NCBI RefSeq assembly: GCF_003259905.1
Contig: NZ_QLMG01000003.1
Coordinates: forward strand, 1 to 64,000
DNA: 64,000 nt
Source of the DNA: Salipiger aestuarii
Lineage (GTDB): Bacteria > Pseudomonadota > Alphaproteobacteria > Rhodobacterales > Rhodobacteraceae
Direction of reading: 5' to 3'
Part shown: piece after piece, positions 45,641 to 54,739 of the stretch
How positions within the stretch are numbered: position 1 is the first letter of the stretch
How the letters are laid out: the number at the start of each line of letters is the position of its first letter
Notes under the pieces: model-generated
Seen by the model: the letters and a program-made list of their open reading frames with translations, nothing else
What the model was told of the DNA's origin: nothing
Databases searched by the model: none
Made by a program: the position numbers and the translations under genes

Positions 45641-46698
45641 GGTTCGCCCTCGCCGAACACGGCGAGCAGCTCTTCGTCGCATTTGACCCGCTCGGCGCGC
45701 TCGGCTTCGGACAGCTCCGGTTCGGGCGGCGCGGGGGCGGCGGGCATCGGTGCCCCGCCCTGCGCCGCAAAGAAGGTTTTCATCACATGCGCCACCCCGT
45801 GCGGCGACACCTCGCGGCGGTCGGGTTCAAAGAAATACCCCTGCATGAACGGCTGGGTGATGATCTCGTACGAGGGAAAGTAATCGACGAAATCATGGGC
45901 GTCGCACAGCTCGCCCGCGACCGCGCGCAGCACCGATTTCGAATAGCTTGACGCGACAGCCACCTGCGCCTGCGTCGCGGTCGCCATCAACGGCACGGGG
46001 CTGACGGTCAGGAACACCTCGACCGACGGATTGAGCGCGCGCAGCTCGGTCAGGAACGCGTCCATGTCGGCGCGCACCTCGGCGGCCGACAGGTTGCGAA
46101 ACCGGTGGCGCGCAGGGTCGAACGTGCCCCCCGCCGTGCCCGGACACAGCGGAAAGGCGGTGCCATCCGCCGCCGAAAGCCAAGCCTCGGTCAGTCCCAG
46201 CGTAAAGACAAACACCTCGGCCCGTTCGAACATGTCCAGCACCCGCGCAAGATGGTCGCGGCGCAGCATCTCAAGCTCGGCCACCGACGCAAAGGGTTCG
46301 GCCTCGATCGTCGGACGCAACGGGTCGACGACCCCGCCCCTGTGCGGCCAAGCGGTTTCGGCGGGGGTGAACCGCCCCTGCGCCCTGCGCAACAATTGCA
46401 GCAGCTGCCGCGAGGTGTAGACGTTGCCGTAGCGCGCCGAATACATGCCATAGCCGAAATCCATGTGCGCCTCGGGCGGCAGGCCCTTCGGCGCGGGTTC
46501 CGCGTCGATGTAATCGAACCCCGAACCGCGCAGCGCCCGACCGATATGCTGCGCGAAACAGCTTCCGGCGGTGGCGATGGACTTGCCCTCGAACAGGATG
46601 CGCGGGCTGTACCAGTCGCCCACATCCATCGGATGCCGGTGCGACACCGTCTTTTTCCAGAAGGCGCGCGGCGGCTGGCTGCGGTAGGGATGGGACAT
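45637..46698 (-). CDS. GSCFA-domain protein
   Basis: Protein of 353 residues with the naming motif GSCFA in 'IATAGSCFAQHIGRAL' (about 42-57) and the following conserved blocks ('DFGYGMYSARYGNVYTSRQL', 'LTEAWLSAADG', 'SVEVFLTVSPVPLMAT'). GSCFA proteins belong to the SGNH-like esterases and are often found near surface-polysaccharide genes. Here the only partner is the overlapping SGNH-like gene. AAGGAG precedes start 46698. The role is inferred from the family to be modification of a glycan or similar surface compound. Confidence 0.88.
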   Translation of the reverse strand: MSHPYRSQPPRAFWKKTVSHRHPMDVGDWYSPRILFEGKSIATAGSCFAQHIGRALRGSGFDYIDAEPAPKGLPPEAHMDFGYGMYSARYGNVYTSRQLLQLLRRAQGRFTPAETAWPHRGGVVDPLRPTIEAEPFASVAELEMLRRDHLARVLDMFERAEVFVFTLGLTEAWLSAADGTAFPLCPGTAGGTFDPARHRFRNLSAAEVRADMDAFLTELRALNPSVEVFLTVSPVPLMATATQAQVAVASSYSKSVLRAVAGELCDAHDFVDYFPSYEIITQPFMQGYFFEPDRREVSPHGVAHVMKTFFAAQGGAPMPAAPAPPEPELSEAERAERVKCDEELLAVFGEGEP

Positions 46699-46901
46699 GG
46701 CAAAGCTCCTTGGCGCGATCCTAGCCGCGTCGCGCGCGGGGTCAACTCGGGCGCGTCCGTTCCGGCGCCGTCGCCGGACCAGACGGGTAAAATCCCAGCC
46801 ATGTCGCAAACGGCACAGGTTTCGCCGCTGAAAGCGACAGACAGCCCCGCCCATGCGTGCGAGGGCGGATACAAGTCGATGTGCCGCGAGAGGAAACCGT
46901 C

Positions 46902-48158
46902 ATGATCCAGGTACTGTCTTCGGTCTGGGCGCTGCTTGTCGGCATCGTCTTCATCATGCTGGGCAATGGCATGCAGTTCACCTTGATCGGTCTGCGCGGC
47001 GACATCGAAGGCTTCAGCCCCGCGCAACTGGCGGTGATCACATCCGGCTATTTCGCGGGCTTCCTGCTGGGTGCGCAAGGGACGCCGCGGATGATTCGCC
47101 GGGTGGGCCATGTGCGGGTCTTTGCAGCACTTGGCAGTTTCATGTCCGCAGGGCTGATCGCCTTTCCGCTGTTGACCGATCCCATCGCCTGGACCGTGCT
47201 GCGCCTGCTGGTCGGATTTTGCATGTCCGGGGTCTATGTCACTGCGGAAAGCTGGCTGAACGATGCCTCGACCAACGCGACGCGCGGCAAGGTGCTGTCG
47301 GCCTACATGATCGCGCAGACGCTGGGGCTCATCGGGGCGCAAGGCTTGCTGACGCTGGGCGATGCGGCCACGTCGGTTCTGTTCATCGGAGCATCGATCC
47401 TGGTGTCGGTGTCGTTTGCGCCGATCCTGCTGTCGGTCAGCCCGGTGCCCGCCGCCGCGATCACCCGGCCGATGTCGCTGCCCCGGCTGTTTTCATTTGC
47501 GCCGCTCAGCACCGTCGGGATTCTCATCCTGGGCGGCAGCTATTCGACCCTGCTGGGGATGGGCGCGGTGTTCGGCACGCAGGCCGGGCTTTCCCGGAAC
47601 GAGATCGCGCTGTTCGCCGCCATGCCCTTTGCCGGGGCGCTGCTGCTGCAATATCCCATCGGCTGGCTGTCCGACCGGATCGACCGCCGCCTGCTGATCA
47701 CCGGCTGTGCCGTCATTGGCACCGCCGCCAGCGCGCTGGGATGGATCGGGGGCGATGACCCGGTGCCGCTGTTCGCCGCGGCCTTCATCGCCGGGGGGGT
47801 CACCACGCCGCTTTATGCGCTGTTTCTGGCCTATACCAACGACTACATCACCGTCGAAGACATGCCCGCCGCGTCCGGGGGGCTGGTGTTCACCTTTGGC
47901 ATCGGGGCCATCGGGGGCCCCTTTCTGACCGGCTGGGCCATGCAGGCGATCAGCCCCTATGCGTACTGGCTGGCACTGGCGCCGACCTTTGCGGCCATCG
48001 CGCTGTATGCCGCATGGCGCATGACCCGGCGCGACTCGGTGCAGGTGTCGGACACCGAAAGCTATCTCGGCGTCCTTCCCAGCGCCTCGCCCGTCGCGGT
48101 CGAGGCCGCAGGAGCCTGGGCAGTAGAGCAGGCAGAGGGCGGCGACGCGCTGGGCTAA
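46902..48158 (+). CDS. MFS transporter (YcaD/UMF1-like)
   Basis: Inner-membrane protein of 418 residues with about 12 hydrophobic helices. The loop between helices 2 and 3, 'GAQGTPRMIRRVGHVRVFA', and 'ESWLNDASTNATRGKVLSAYM' in helix 5 resemble the YcaD-like group of MFS exporters of unknown substrate. GAGGAA precedes ATG 46902. It stands alone, divergent from the GSCFA gene; the C-terminal tail of about 35 residues is polar and cytoplasmic. Confidence 0.88.
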   Translation: MIQVLSSVWALLVGIVFIMLGNGMQFTLIGLRGDIEGFSPAQLAVITSGYFAGFLLGAQGTPRMIRRVGHVRVFAALGSFMSAGLIAFPLLTDPIAWTVLRLLVGFCMSGVYVTAESWLNDASTNATRGKVLSAYMIAQTLGLIGAQGLLTLGDAATSVLFIGASILVSVSFAPILLSVSPVPAAAITRPMSLPRLFSFAPLSTVGILILGGSYSTLLGMGAVFGTQAGLSRNEIALFAAMPFAGALLLQYPIGWLSDRIDRRLLITGCAVIGTAASALGWIGGDDPVPLFAAAFIAGGVTTPLYALFLAYTNDYITVEDMPAASGGLVFTFGIGAIGGPFLTGWAMQAISPYAYWLALAPTFAAIALYAAWRMTRRDSVQVSDTESYLGVLPSASPVAVEAAGAWAVEQAEGGDALG

Positions 48159-48388
48159 GGGTCGCGGATCACAATCCCGCCCCGCGTGCGATCGCACCGG
48201 CCTGTTGAGTCGGGCACAGACCGATGCGACCAAATGATCTCTTGATAATTCGACTGGCTGGGGGTGAAAACACCCGCGTCGCAGGCAGGCCCGACAGTGC
48301 GACCCGAACACCGCTTCGACCATCGCGCGACGGCGCGGGATCATTCGCGTCTTGATACCCCCCGCCCGCACGCGATAAGGCAGGCGCC

Positions 48389-49087
48389 ATGAGTCACCCT
48401 TGCGGAGCCCGCGTGTCCCGTTTCACCGCCCCCCTGCTTTTTGGCCTGATCGGCGCCGGTATCCTCGTCGCGCTGGGGACGTGGCAGATGCAGCGGCTCG
48501 ATGAGAAACTGGGCATACTGGCCCAGATCGAGTCCCGCATCAGTGGCCCGCCAGAGCCGTTGCCGGTCGTGGTGTCGCCCGCGGATCAGAAATACCAGCC
48601 GGTCGCCCTGCAAGGGGAAATCCTGCCGGCAGAGATCCGCATCCTCGTGAGCCGCAAGCAGGTTGGCGCGGGCTATCTGATCGTGTCCCCCTTTCGTACC
48701 AAGGATCGCCTGATCCTGCTGGACCGGGGCTTTACCCGCGCCGAAAACAAGGACGCGGCCCGCACCTCTGGCCCGGCCGAGGTGGTGGGCAACCTGCACT
48801 GGCCGGACGATCGCAATTCGGCGACCCCCGAAAACGATGTCGATGCCAACATCTGGTTCGCCCGCGACATCGCGGCCATGGCCGAACAGCTGGGAACCGA
48901 ACCCCTGCTGGTGGTGGCCCGCAAGATCGACCCCCAAGACCCCGATATCGAGCCGATGCCGGTGGACACCGCCGGCATTCCCAACGATCACCTGCAATAT
49001 GCCATCACTTGGTATTCGCTTGCCGTGGTGTGGCTGGGCATGACCGCCTATTACATCTCGCGCCAACGCAAGACCGGAGAGACCTGA
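48389..49087 (+). CDS. SURF1-family cytochrome oxidase assembly protein
   Basis: Protein of 232 residues with one membrane helix at each end (about 13-31 and 209-225) and the SURF1 motifs 'LGTWQMQRLDEKL' near the N-terminus and 'LILLDRGFTRAENKD' in the middle. SURF1 helps insert haem a into the aa3-type oxidase. In relatives it follows ctaG/coxC; here those genes are not immediately upstream, but the thrC and M16 genes downstream are kept. The stop directly abuts the thrC start. Confidence 0.9.
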   Translation: MSHPCGARVSRFTAPLLFGLIGAGILVALGTWQMQRLDEKLGILAQIESRISGPPEPLPVVVSPADQKYQPVALQGEILPAEIRILVSRKQVGAGYLIVSPFRTKDRLILLDRGFTRAENKDAARTSGPAEVVGNLHWPDDRNSATPENDVDANIWFARDIAAMAEQLGTEPLLVVARKIDPQDPDIEPMPVDTAGIPNDHLQYAITWYSLAVVWLGMTAYYISRQRKTGET

Positions 49088-50476
49088 ATGCGCTATATCT
49101 CCACCCGCGGCCAATCGCCGTCGCTGAGCTTCGAAGAGGCCATGCTGTCGGGGCTGGCGCGCGATGGCGGGCTGTATGTGCCCGAAACCGTGCCGACCCT
49201 GTCGTCCGATGACATCCGCGCCCTGCACGGGCTGTCGTATGAGGAAACCGCGTTTCGCGTGATGCGCCCCTTTGTGGGCGACAGCTTTACCGATGCGACA
49301 TTTGGTGACCTGATCGCCAGGGCCTATGCGGGCTTCGGCCACGATGCGCGCGCACCGCTGGTGCAGTTGGCGCCGGGGCATTTTCTGCTGGAACTGTTTC
49401 ACGGCCCGACGCTGGCGTTCAAGGATTTCGCCATGCAGCTGATCGGCCAGCTGTTCGAAGAGGCGCTGACCCGGCGCGGCGAACGCGTCTGCATTGTCGG
49501 CGCGACCTCTGGCGACACCGGCAGCGCCGCGATCGAGGCGTTCCGGGGTCTGGACGCTGTCGACGTGTTCATCCTCTATCCGCATGGCCGCGTGTCCGAG
49601 GTGCAGCGCCGCCAGATGACCACGCCAACCGAGACCAACGTGCATGCGCTCGCGATGGACGGGCATTTCGATGACTGTCAGGCTCGGCTCAAGGATATGT
49701 TCAACGATTTCGCCTTTCGTGACGAGGTGCGGCTGGCGGGCGTGAACTCCATCAACTGGGCGCGGGTGCTGGCACAGGTGGTCTACTATTTCAGCTCTGC
49801 CGTGTCGCTGGGCGCGCCGGACCGCACCGTCAGCTTCACCGTGCCGACGGGCAATTTCGGAGACATCTTTGCCGGATATATCGCCAAAAAGATGGGCCTG
49901 CCCATCGACCGGCTGGTGGTCGCCACCAATCAGAACGACATCCTGCACCGCTGCCTGACCTCGGGCGATTACGCCACCAGCGAGGTGCATCCGTCGATTT
50001 CGCCGTCGATGGATATTCAGGTCAGCAGCAACTTCGAACGGGTGCTGTTCGATGCCTATGACCGCGATGGCAAGGCCGTGGCGCAGCTGATGGACGAGCT
50101 GAAGGCAGGCGGATTCAAGGTCAGCCAGGGCGCACTACAGGCCCTGCGGGAAAATTTCGATTCGGGGCGCGCGTCCGAGGGCGAAACCCTTGCCACCATC
50201 CGCACCGCCCAGGGCACGATGGGCGAGCTGCTGTGCCCGCATTCGGCCATCGGTGTCAAGGTCGCCGGCGAACACCGCGACCCGACGGTCCCGATGATAA
50301 CCCTTGCCACCGCCCATCCGGCGAAATTCCCCGATGCCGTCGAAAAGGCCAGCGGCATCCGCCCGCCCCTGCCCGACCGCATGGCCGACCTGTTTGATCG
50401 CCCCGAACGCCTCACCCGTGTCGGCAACGACCTGACGGCCCTTGAAACCCTGATCCGCGAGCGTACCCTGAAGTGA
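49088..50476 (+). CDS. thrC: threonine synthase
   Basis: PLP enzyme of 462 residues that converts O-phosphohomoserine to threonine. Lys112 in 'HGPTLAFKDFAMQ' binds PLP; 'GATSGDTGSAAIEAF' and 'VPTGNFGDIFAGYIAKKMG' complete the cofactor pocket. The length fits the longer (yeast/E. coli-like) class. GGAGAG precedes the start; the stop overlaps the GTG start of the M16 gene (GTGA). Other thr genes are elsewhere. Confidence 0.95.
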   Translation: MRYISTRGQSPSLSFEEAMLSGLARDGGLYVPETVPTLSSDDIRALHGLSYEETAFRVMRPFVGDSFTDATFGDLIARAYAGFGHDARAPLVQLAPGHFLLELFHGPTLAFKDFAMQLIGQLFEEALTRRGERVCIVGATSGDTGSAAIEAFRGLDAVDVFILYPHGRVSEVQRRQMTTPTETNVHALAMDGHFDDCQARLKDMFNDFAFRDEVRLAGVNSINWARVLAQVVYYFSSAVSLGAPDRTVSFTVPTGNFGDIFAGYIAKKMGLPIDRLVVATNQNDILHRCLTSGDYATSEVHPSISPSMDIQVSSNFERVLFDAYDRDGKAVAQLMDELKAGGFKVSQGALQALRENFDSGRASEGETLATIRTAQGTMGELLCPHSAIGVKVAGEHRDPTVPMITLATAHPAKFPDAVEKASGIRPPLPDRMADLFDRPERLTRVGNDLTALETLIRERTLK

Positions 50477-51735
50477 CCGTCGAACTGACCACCCTTTCCA
50501 ATGGCCTGCGCATCGTTTCGGAACGTATGGACGGGCTACAGTCCGCATCCATCGGCATCTGGGTGTCGGCCGGCGGGCGCAACGAGCGCCTCGAACAGAA
50601 CGGCATCGCACATTTCCTGGAACATATGGCGTTCAAGGGCACCGGAACCCGGACCGCGTTGCAGATCGCCGAGGCGATCGAGGATGTGGGCGGCTATATC
50701 AACGCCTATACCTCGCGCGAGGTGACAGCGTATTACTGCCGCGTGCTGGAAAACGACACGCGTCTTGCCATGGAAGTTATCGCCGACATCCTGCGCAATC
50801 CGCTGTTCGACCAGCGCGAGATCGAGATCGAGCGCGGCGTCATCCTACAGGAAATCGGCCAGGCGCTGGATACCCCCGACGACGTGATCTTCGACTGGCT
50901 TCAGGATCGGTGCTATCAGGACCAGCCGCTGGGCCGCACCATCCTGGGCGAAACCGCCAACGTGCGCGGCTTCAGCCAGGACGACCTGAAGCGCTTTGTC
51001 GGCGAACATTACGGCCCCGAGCAGCTTATCCTGTCGGCGGCGGGCGCCGTCGATCATGCCGAACTGGTCGCGCAGGCCGAGGCGCTGTTCGGAGACATGC
51101 CCCGGCGCGGCGCGATGGCCTTTGAACCGGGGCGGTTTACCAGCGGCGAAATGCGCCGGGAAAAGCCGCTGGAACAGGCGCATTTCGCGCTCGCCTTCGA
51201 GGGGCCGGGCTATCGCGATCCGGACTTTTACACCGCGCAGATCTATTCCATCGCGCTTGGCGGGGGCATGTCGTCGCGGCTTTTTCAGGAGATCCGCGAA
51301 AAGCGGGGCCTGTGCTACACGATCTTTGCCCAGACCGGCGCCTATGAGGACACCGGCCTGATGACCGTCTATGCCGGCACCAGCGGCGACGAAATGGCGG
51401 ACCTGGCGGGCATCACCATCGACGAGATGAAGCGCGCCGCCGAAGACATGTCCCCCGAAGAGGTCGCGCGCGCCCGCGCCCAGATGAAGGCAGGCATGCT
51501 GATGGGGCTGGAAAGCTCGTCCAACCGGGCCGAACGCATGGCCCGCATGGTGCAGATCTGGGGCGATGTCCCCCCGATCGAGGACACGGTCGCCAAAATC
51601 GACAACGTCACCACCGGCGATGTGCGCGACTTTGCCGAGCAGATGGCCACGACCGCCCCCGCAGCACTGGCGCTGTACGGCCCGGTAACTAAGGCGCCGG
51701 ATCTAGGCACACTTCAGGCCCGCCGGGCGGCGTGA
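50473..51735 (+). CDS. M16-family zinc peptidase (processing-peptidase-like)
   Basis: Protein of 420 residues with the inverted zinc motif H47-x2-E50-H51 in 'GIAHFLEHMAFKGT' and the downstream Glu in 'EIERGVILQEIGQA', typical of the bacterial beta-type mitochondrial processing peptidase homologues (PepR/YmxG). The second half is the non-catalytic repeat ('LGGGMSSRLFQEIREKRGLCYTI'). No signal peptide, so cytoplasmic. GTG start 50473 overlaps the thrC stop; its stop overlaps the GNAT start. Confidence 0.93.
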   Translation: MTVELTTLSNGLRIVSERMDGLQSASIGIWVSAGGRNERLEQNGIAHFLEHMAFKGTGTRTALQIAEAIEDVGGYINAYTSREVTAYYCRVLENDTRLAMEVIADILRNPLFDQREIEIERGVILQEIGQALDTPDDVIFDWLQDRCYQDQPLGRTILGETANVRGFSQDDLKRFVGEHYGPEQLILSAAGAVDHAELVAQAEALFGDMPRRGAMAFEPGRFTSGEMRREKPLEQAHFALAFEGPGYRDPDFYTAQIYSIALGGGMSSRLFQEIREKRGLCYTIFAQTGAYEDTGLMTVYAGTSGDEMADLAGITIDEMKRAAEDMSPEEVARARAQMKAGMLMGLESSSNRAERMARMVQIWGDVPPIEDTVAKIDNVTTGDVRDFAEQMATTAPAALALYGPVTKAPDLGTLQARRAA

Positions 51736-52319
51736 TGCTGGGCCGGAAGCGCAGGTTCCGGCTGGATACCGAACGGCTTGTGCTGCGCCCGCCGCAGCAC
51801 GGCGATTTCGCGCCATGGGTGTCGCTGCGGGTGGAAAGCCGCGCCTATCTGGTGCCGTGGGAACCGTCCTGGGCAACCGACCACCTCAGCCGCCGCGCGT
51901 TCACCAACCGTGTCTATTGGGCCAACAGGTCCGTCGCGGCGGGCACGGCGGTGCCGTTGTTCATCTTTCGGCGCGACGACGAACAACTGCTGGGCGCCAT
52001 CACGCTGGACAACATCCGCCGCGGCCCGGCGCAATCGGGCGTTCTGGGATACTGGACCGGACAGCCCTACGCGCGGCACGGATACATGCACGAAACCATC
52101 GCGGCGCTGGTGCACCACGCGTTCGACCGGCTGGACCTGAGCCGGATCGAGGCGGCCTGCCTGCCGGAAAACGTCGCCTCACGCGGGTTGCTGGAACGGT
52201 CGGGCTTCAAGTTCGAAGGCGTGGCGCAAAGCTATCTTCAGATCAATGGGCGCTGGCGGACCCATGTTCTGTATGCCTCGCTGCGCCATGACCGGCGCGG
52301 CAAGACCCAGATCGGGTGA
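51735..52319 (+). CDS. GNAT N-acetyltransferase (RimJ-like)
   Basis: Protein of 194 residues of the GNAT fold: 'TERLVLRPPQHGDF' near the N-terminus, acetyl-CoA-binding region around 'GYWTGQPYARHGYMHETIAALVHHAF' and 'RIEAACLPENVASRGLLERSGFKFEG'. This matches the RimJ/RimL group that acetylates protein N-termini. ATG 51735 overlaps the M16 stop (TGATG); a GTG one codon earlier is possible. Last gene of the surf1-thrC-M16-GNAT unit. Confidence 0.9.
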   Translation: MLGRKRRFRLDTERLVLRPPQHGDFAPWVSLRVESRAYLVPWEPSWATDHLSRRAFTNRVYWANRSVAAGTAVPLFIFRRDDEQLLGAITLDNIRRGPAQSGVLGYWTGQPYARHGYMHETIAALVHHAFDRLDLSRIEAACLPENVASRGLLERSGFKFEGVAQSYLQINGRWRTHVLYASLRHDRRGKTQIG

Positions 52320-52434
52320 CCTGATCGGGGCGGCGCGCGCGCCCTGAGCGTGAAAAACCGTCATCTGACACGATTGTCAGGCCGGTGCGCGCACGGACCT
52401 GATAGCCTGACCTCACGCACCCCGGAGGTCACAG

Positions 52435-53262
52435 ATGCTGCGCCCGCTCGCCACAGTCGCTTTCGTCATTGCCACATTCGCCCCGCCACTGGCGGCACAG
52501 GACGCGCGCCGCCCATCCCATTGCATCGCCATTGCCGATGCCGCGCCCGGCCTGCGGTATCTGCACAAGGCCGCGTGGAGCGACCCGATCCCCGATCATG
52601 CGGTGCGCATCCACTACATTGCCCATGCCAGTTTCATGATCCAGACGCGCGGAGGGCTGGCGGCGATCACCGATTACAGCGGCTTTGTCGGCCAGACCGG
52701 GCTGATTCCCGACATCGTCACGATGAACCACGCTCACAGCACCCACTGGACCGCCAGCCCCGATCCGGCAATCCCGCACATCCTGCAAGGCTGGGGCGCC
52801 TTCGGGCAGGGCATCGAGCATCACCTCGATCTGGGTGAAATGCTGGTGCGCAACGTGTCCACCGACATCCGCTCGCAATATGGTCGCGCCGAAGAGCGCG
52901 GCAATTCGATTTTCGTGTTCGAGGTCGAAGGCCTGTGCATCGGCCACCTTGGCCATCTGCACCACGAACCGAACGACCGCCAATATGCCGCGCTCGGGCG
53001 GCTGGACGTGGTGATGGTGCCCGTCGACGGCGGCTATACCATGGGGCCAGACACCACGGTCAAGGTGGTCGACCGGCTGAAAAGCCGCATCATCCTGCCA
53101 ATGCACTGGTTCGCGGGCAGCGCGCTGGAACGGTTCATCGCCGATGTGTCGGACCGGTTCGCCATCGACCGCCGCGCCGGCCCCGATATGCTTGTCAGCC
53201 TGCGCGACCTGCCCGCGCGTCCCACGGTCGTGGTCTTGCGGCCCGAATGGCTGAGCGACTGA
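52435..53262 (+). CDS. exported metallo-beta-lactamase-fold protein
   Basis: Protein of 275 residues with a Sec signal (MLRPLATVAFVIATFAPPLA, cleavage near LAA/QD). The MBL fold is suggested by 'IHYIAHASFMIQT', 'MNHAHSTHWTA' and 'CIGHLGHLHHEP'. The first metal motif reads H99-x-H101-x-x-H104 with Thr where the family has Asp (HxHxDH), so one metal site may be altered. UlaG-like proteins are the nearest relatives I can name. GGAGG precedes the start. Substrate unknown; periplasmic. Confidence 0.8.
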   Translation: MLRPLATVAFVIATFAPPLAAQDARRPSHCIAIADAAPGLRYLHKAAWSDPIPDHAVRIHYIAHASFMIQTRGGLAAITDYSGFVGQTGLIPDIVTMNHAHSTHWTASPDPAIPHILQGWGAFGQGIEHHLDLGEMLVRNVSTDIRSQYGRAEERGNSIFVFEVEGLCIGHLGHLHHEPNDRQYAALGRLDVVMVPVDGGYTMGPDTTVKVVDRLKSRIILPMHWFAGSALERFIADVSDRFAIDRRAGPDMLVSLRDLPARPTVVVLRPEWLSD

Positions 53263-53320
53263 CCCCCTTGGCATCCGCCGCGAACAATCGCAGTCTTGGC
53301 GCCCGACAAAGGAGCGCCCG

Positions 53321-54739
53321 ATGACCCTGACCGCCGCCGACGACAGCTTTGCCTCTGGCCTGGCCGCGCTGTTGCCCGACAACACGCTGCGCCGCGCCGA
53401 ACCGCGCCATCTTGAGGAACCGCGCGGGCGCTGGACGGGCGTCTCGCGCTGGATCGCCCTGCCCCGCAGCACCGAAGAGGCCGCCATCATCATGCGCCAC
53501 TGCAACGCCGCGCGGGTCGGGATCGTGCCGCTGGGCGGCGGTACCGGGCTCGTCGGCGGGCAGGTCGCCCCGGAGGCGCCCGCGCCGCTGATCCTGTCGC
53601 TGGAACGGATGACCGCCATCCGCGCCACCTACCCTGAGGAAAACGTGATGATTGCCGAGGCCGGCGCGGTGCTGGTGGATGTACAGGGCGCCGCAACGGA
53701 TGCCGGGCGGCTGTTCGCCCTGTCGCTGGCGTCCGAAGGCACGGCGCGCATCGGCGGCCTGCTGGCGACCAACGCCGGCGGCGTCAATGTGCTGCGCTAC
53801 GGCAATGCGCGCGATCAGGTGCTGGGGCTGGAGGCGGTGCTGCCCGACGGCACCGTCTGGAACGGCCTGAAGCGGCTGCGCAAGGACAACACCGGGTACG
53901 ACCTGCGCCATCTGCTGATCGGGGCCGAGGGCACGCTGGGCCTGATTACCGCCGCCGCGCTGAAACTGTCGCCCGTGCCCGCCGCCACCGGCACCGCGCT
54001 GTTCACCGTGCCCGACCCCAGGGCGGCACTCGGGCTGCTTGCGCTGGTCCGCAGCCGGCTGGGCGAAGGCATTTCCGCGTTCGAGCTGATCTCGCGCCAG
54101 GGGCTGGCGTTTCTGGCCGAAACCATTCCCGACCTGCGCCAGCCCTGGGACAGCCCGCCGGACTGGTGCGTGCTGGTCGACCTGGGTCTTGCGCGCGGGC
54201 TGGACCCGGCGGCCGCGCTGGAAGACATCTTTGCCGCCGCGTTCGAGGCGGATCTTGTGTCCGACGGCATCGTCGCGCAATCGCAGCAGCAAAGTCAGGA
54301 TTTCTGGGCGATCCGCGAACGCATCCCCGAAGCGAACCGCGCCATCGGCGCCATATCCTCGCATGACATATCCGTGCCGCTGGGGCGGGTGCCCGACTTC
54401 ATCGCGCAGGCGGGGCCGAAGCTGGCGGCGCTCGGGGCGTTTCGCATCAACTGCTTTGGCCACCTCGGTGACGGCAACCTGCACTACAACGTCTTTCCCC
54501 TGCCCGGCGGCGACAAGGCCGACCACCAGCACCAGCGCGAAGACATCACGCGCACGGTCCATGACCTCGTGCACAGCTTTGGCGGATCGGTCAGCGCCGA
54601 ACACGGGATCGGGCGGCTCAAGGTCGCCGACCTGGAACGCTATGGCGATCCCGCCAAGCTGGCGGCGATGCGCGCCATCAAGGCGGCACTTGACCCGAAC
54701 GGCATCATGAACCCCGGCGCGGTGCTGCGCGTGCGCTAG
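53321..54739 (+). CDS. FAD-linked oxidoreductase (GlcD / D-2-hydroxyacid dehydrogenase type)
   Basis: Flavoprotein of 472 residues. FAD-binding PCMH domain with 'GIVPLGGGTGLVGGQVAP' and 'GGLLATNAGGVNVLRYG', and the C-terminal FAD-oxidase domain with 'NCFGHLGDGNLHYNVFP' and 'HGIGRLKVADLE', as in GlcD, D-lactate and D-2-hydroxyglutarate dehydrogenases. It oxidises a D-2-hydroxyacid and passes electrons to a quinone or flavoprotein. AAAGGAG precedes the start. No glcE/glcF follow, favouring D-lactate or D-2-hydroxyglutarate over glycolate. Its stop overlaps the convergent transglycosylase stop (CTAG). Confidence 0.92.
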   Translation: MTLTAADDSFASGLAALLPDNTLRRAEPRHLEEPRGRWTGVSRWIALPRSTEEAAIIMRHCNAARVGIVPLGGGTGLVGGQVAPEAPAPLILSLERMTAIRATYPEENVMIAEAGAVLVDVQGAATDAGRLFALSLASEGTARIGGLLATNAGGVNVLRYGNARDQVLGLEAVLPDGTVWNGLKRLRKDNTGYDLRHLLIGAEGTLGLITAAALKLSPVPAATGTALFTVPDPRAALGLLALVRSRLGEGISAFELISRQGLAFLAETIPDLRQPWDSPPDWCVLVDLGLARGLDPAAALEDIFAAAFEADLVSDGIVAQSQQQSQDFWAIRERIPEANRAIGAISSHDISVPLGRVPDFIAQAGPKLAALGAFRINCFGHLGDGNLHYNVFPLPGGDKADHQHQREDITRTVHDLVHSFGGSVSAEHGIGRLKVADLERYGDPAKLAAMRAIKAALDPNGIMNPGAVLRVR

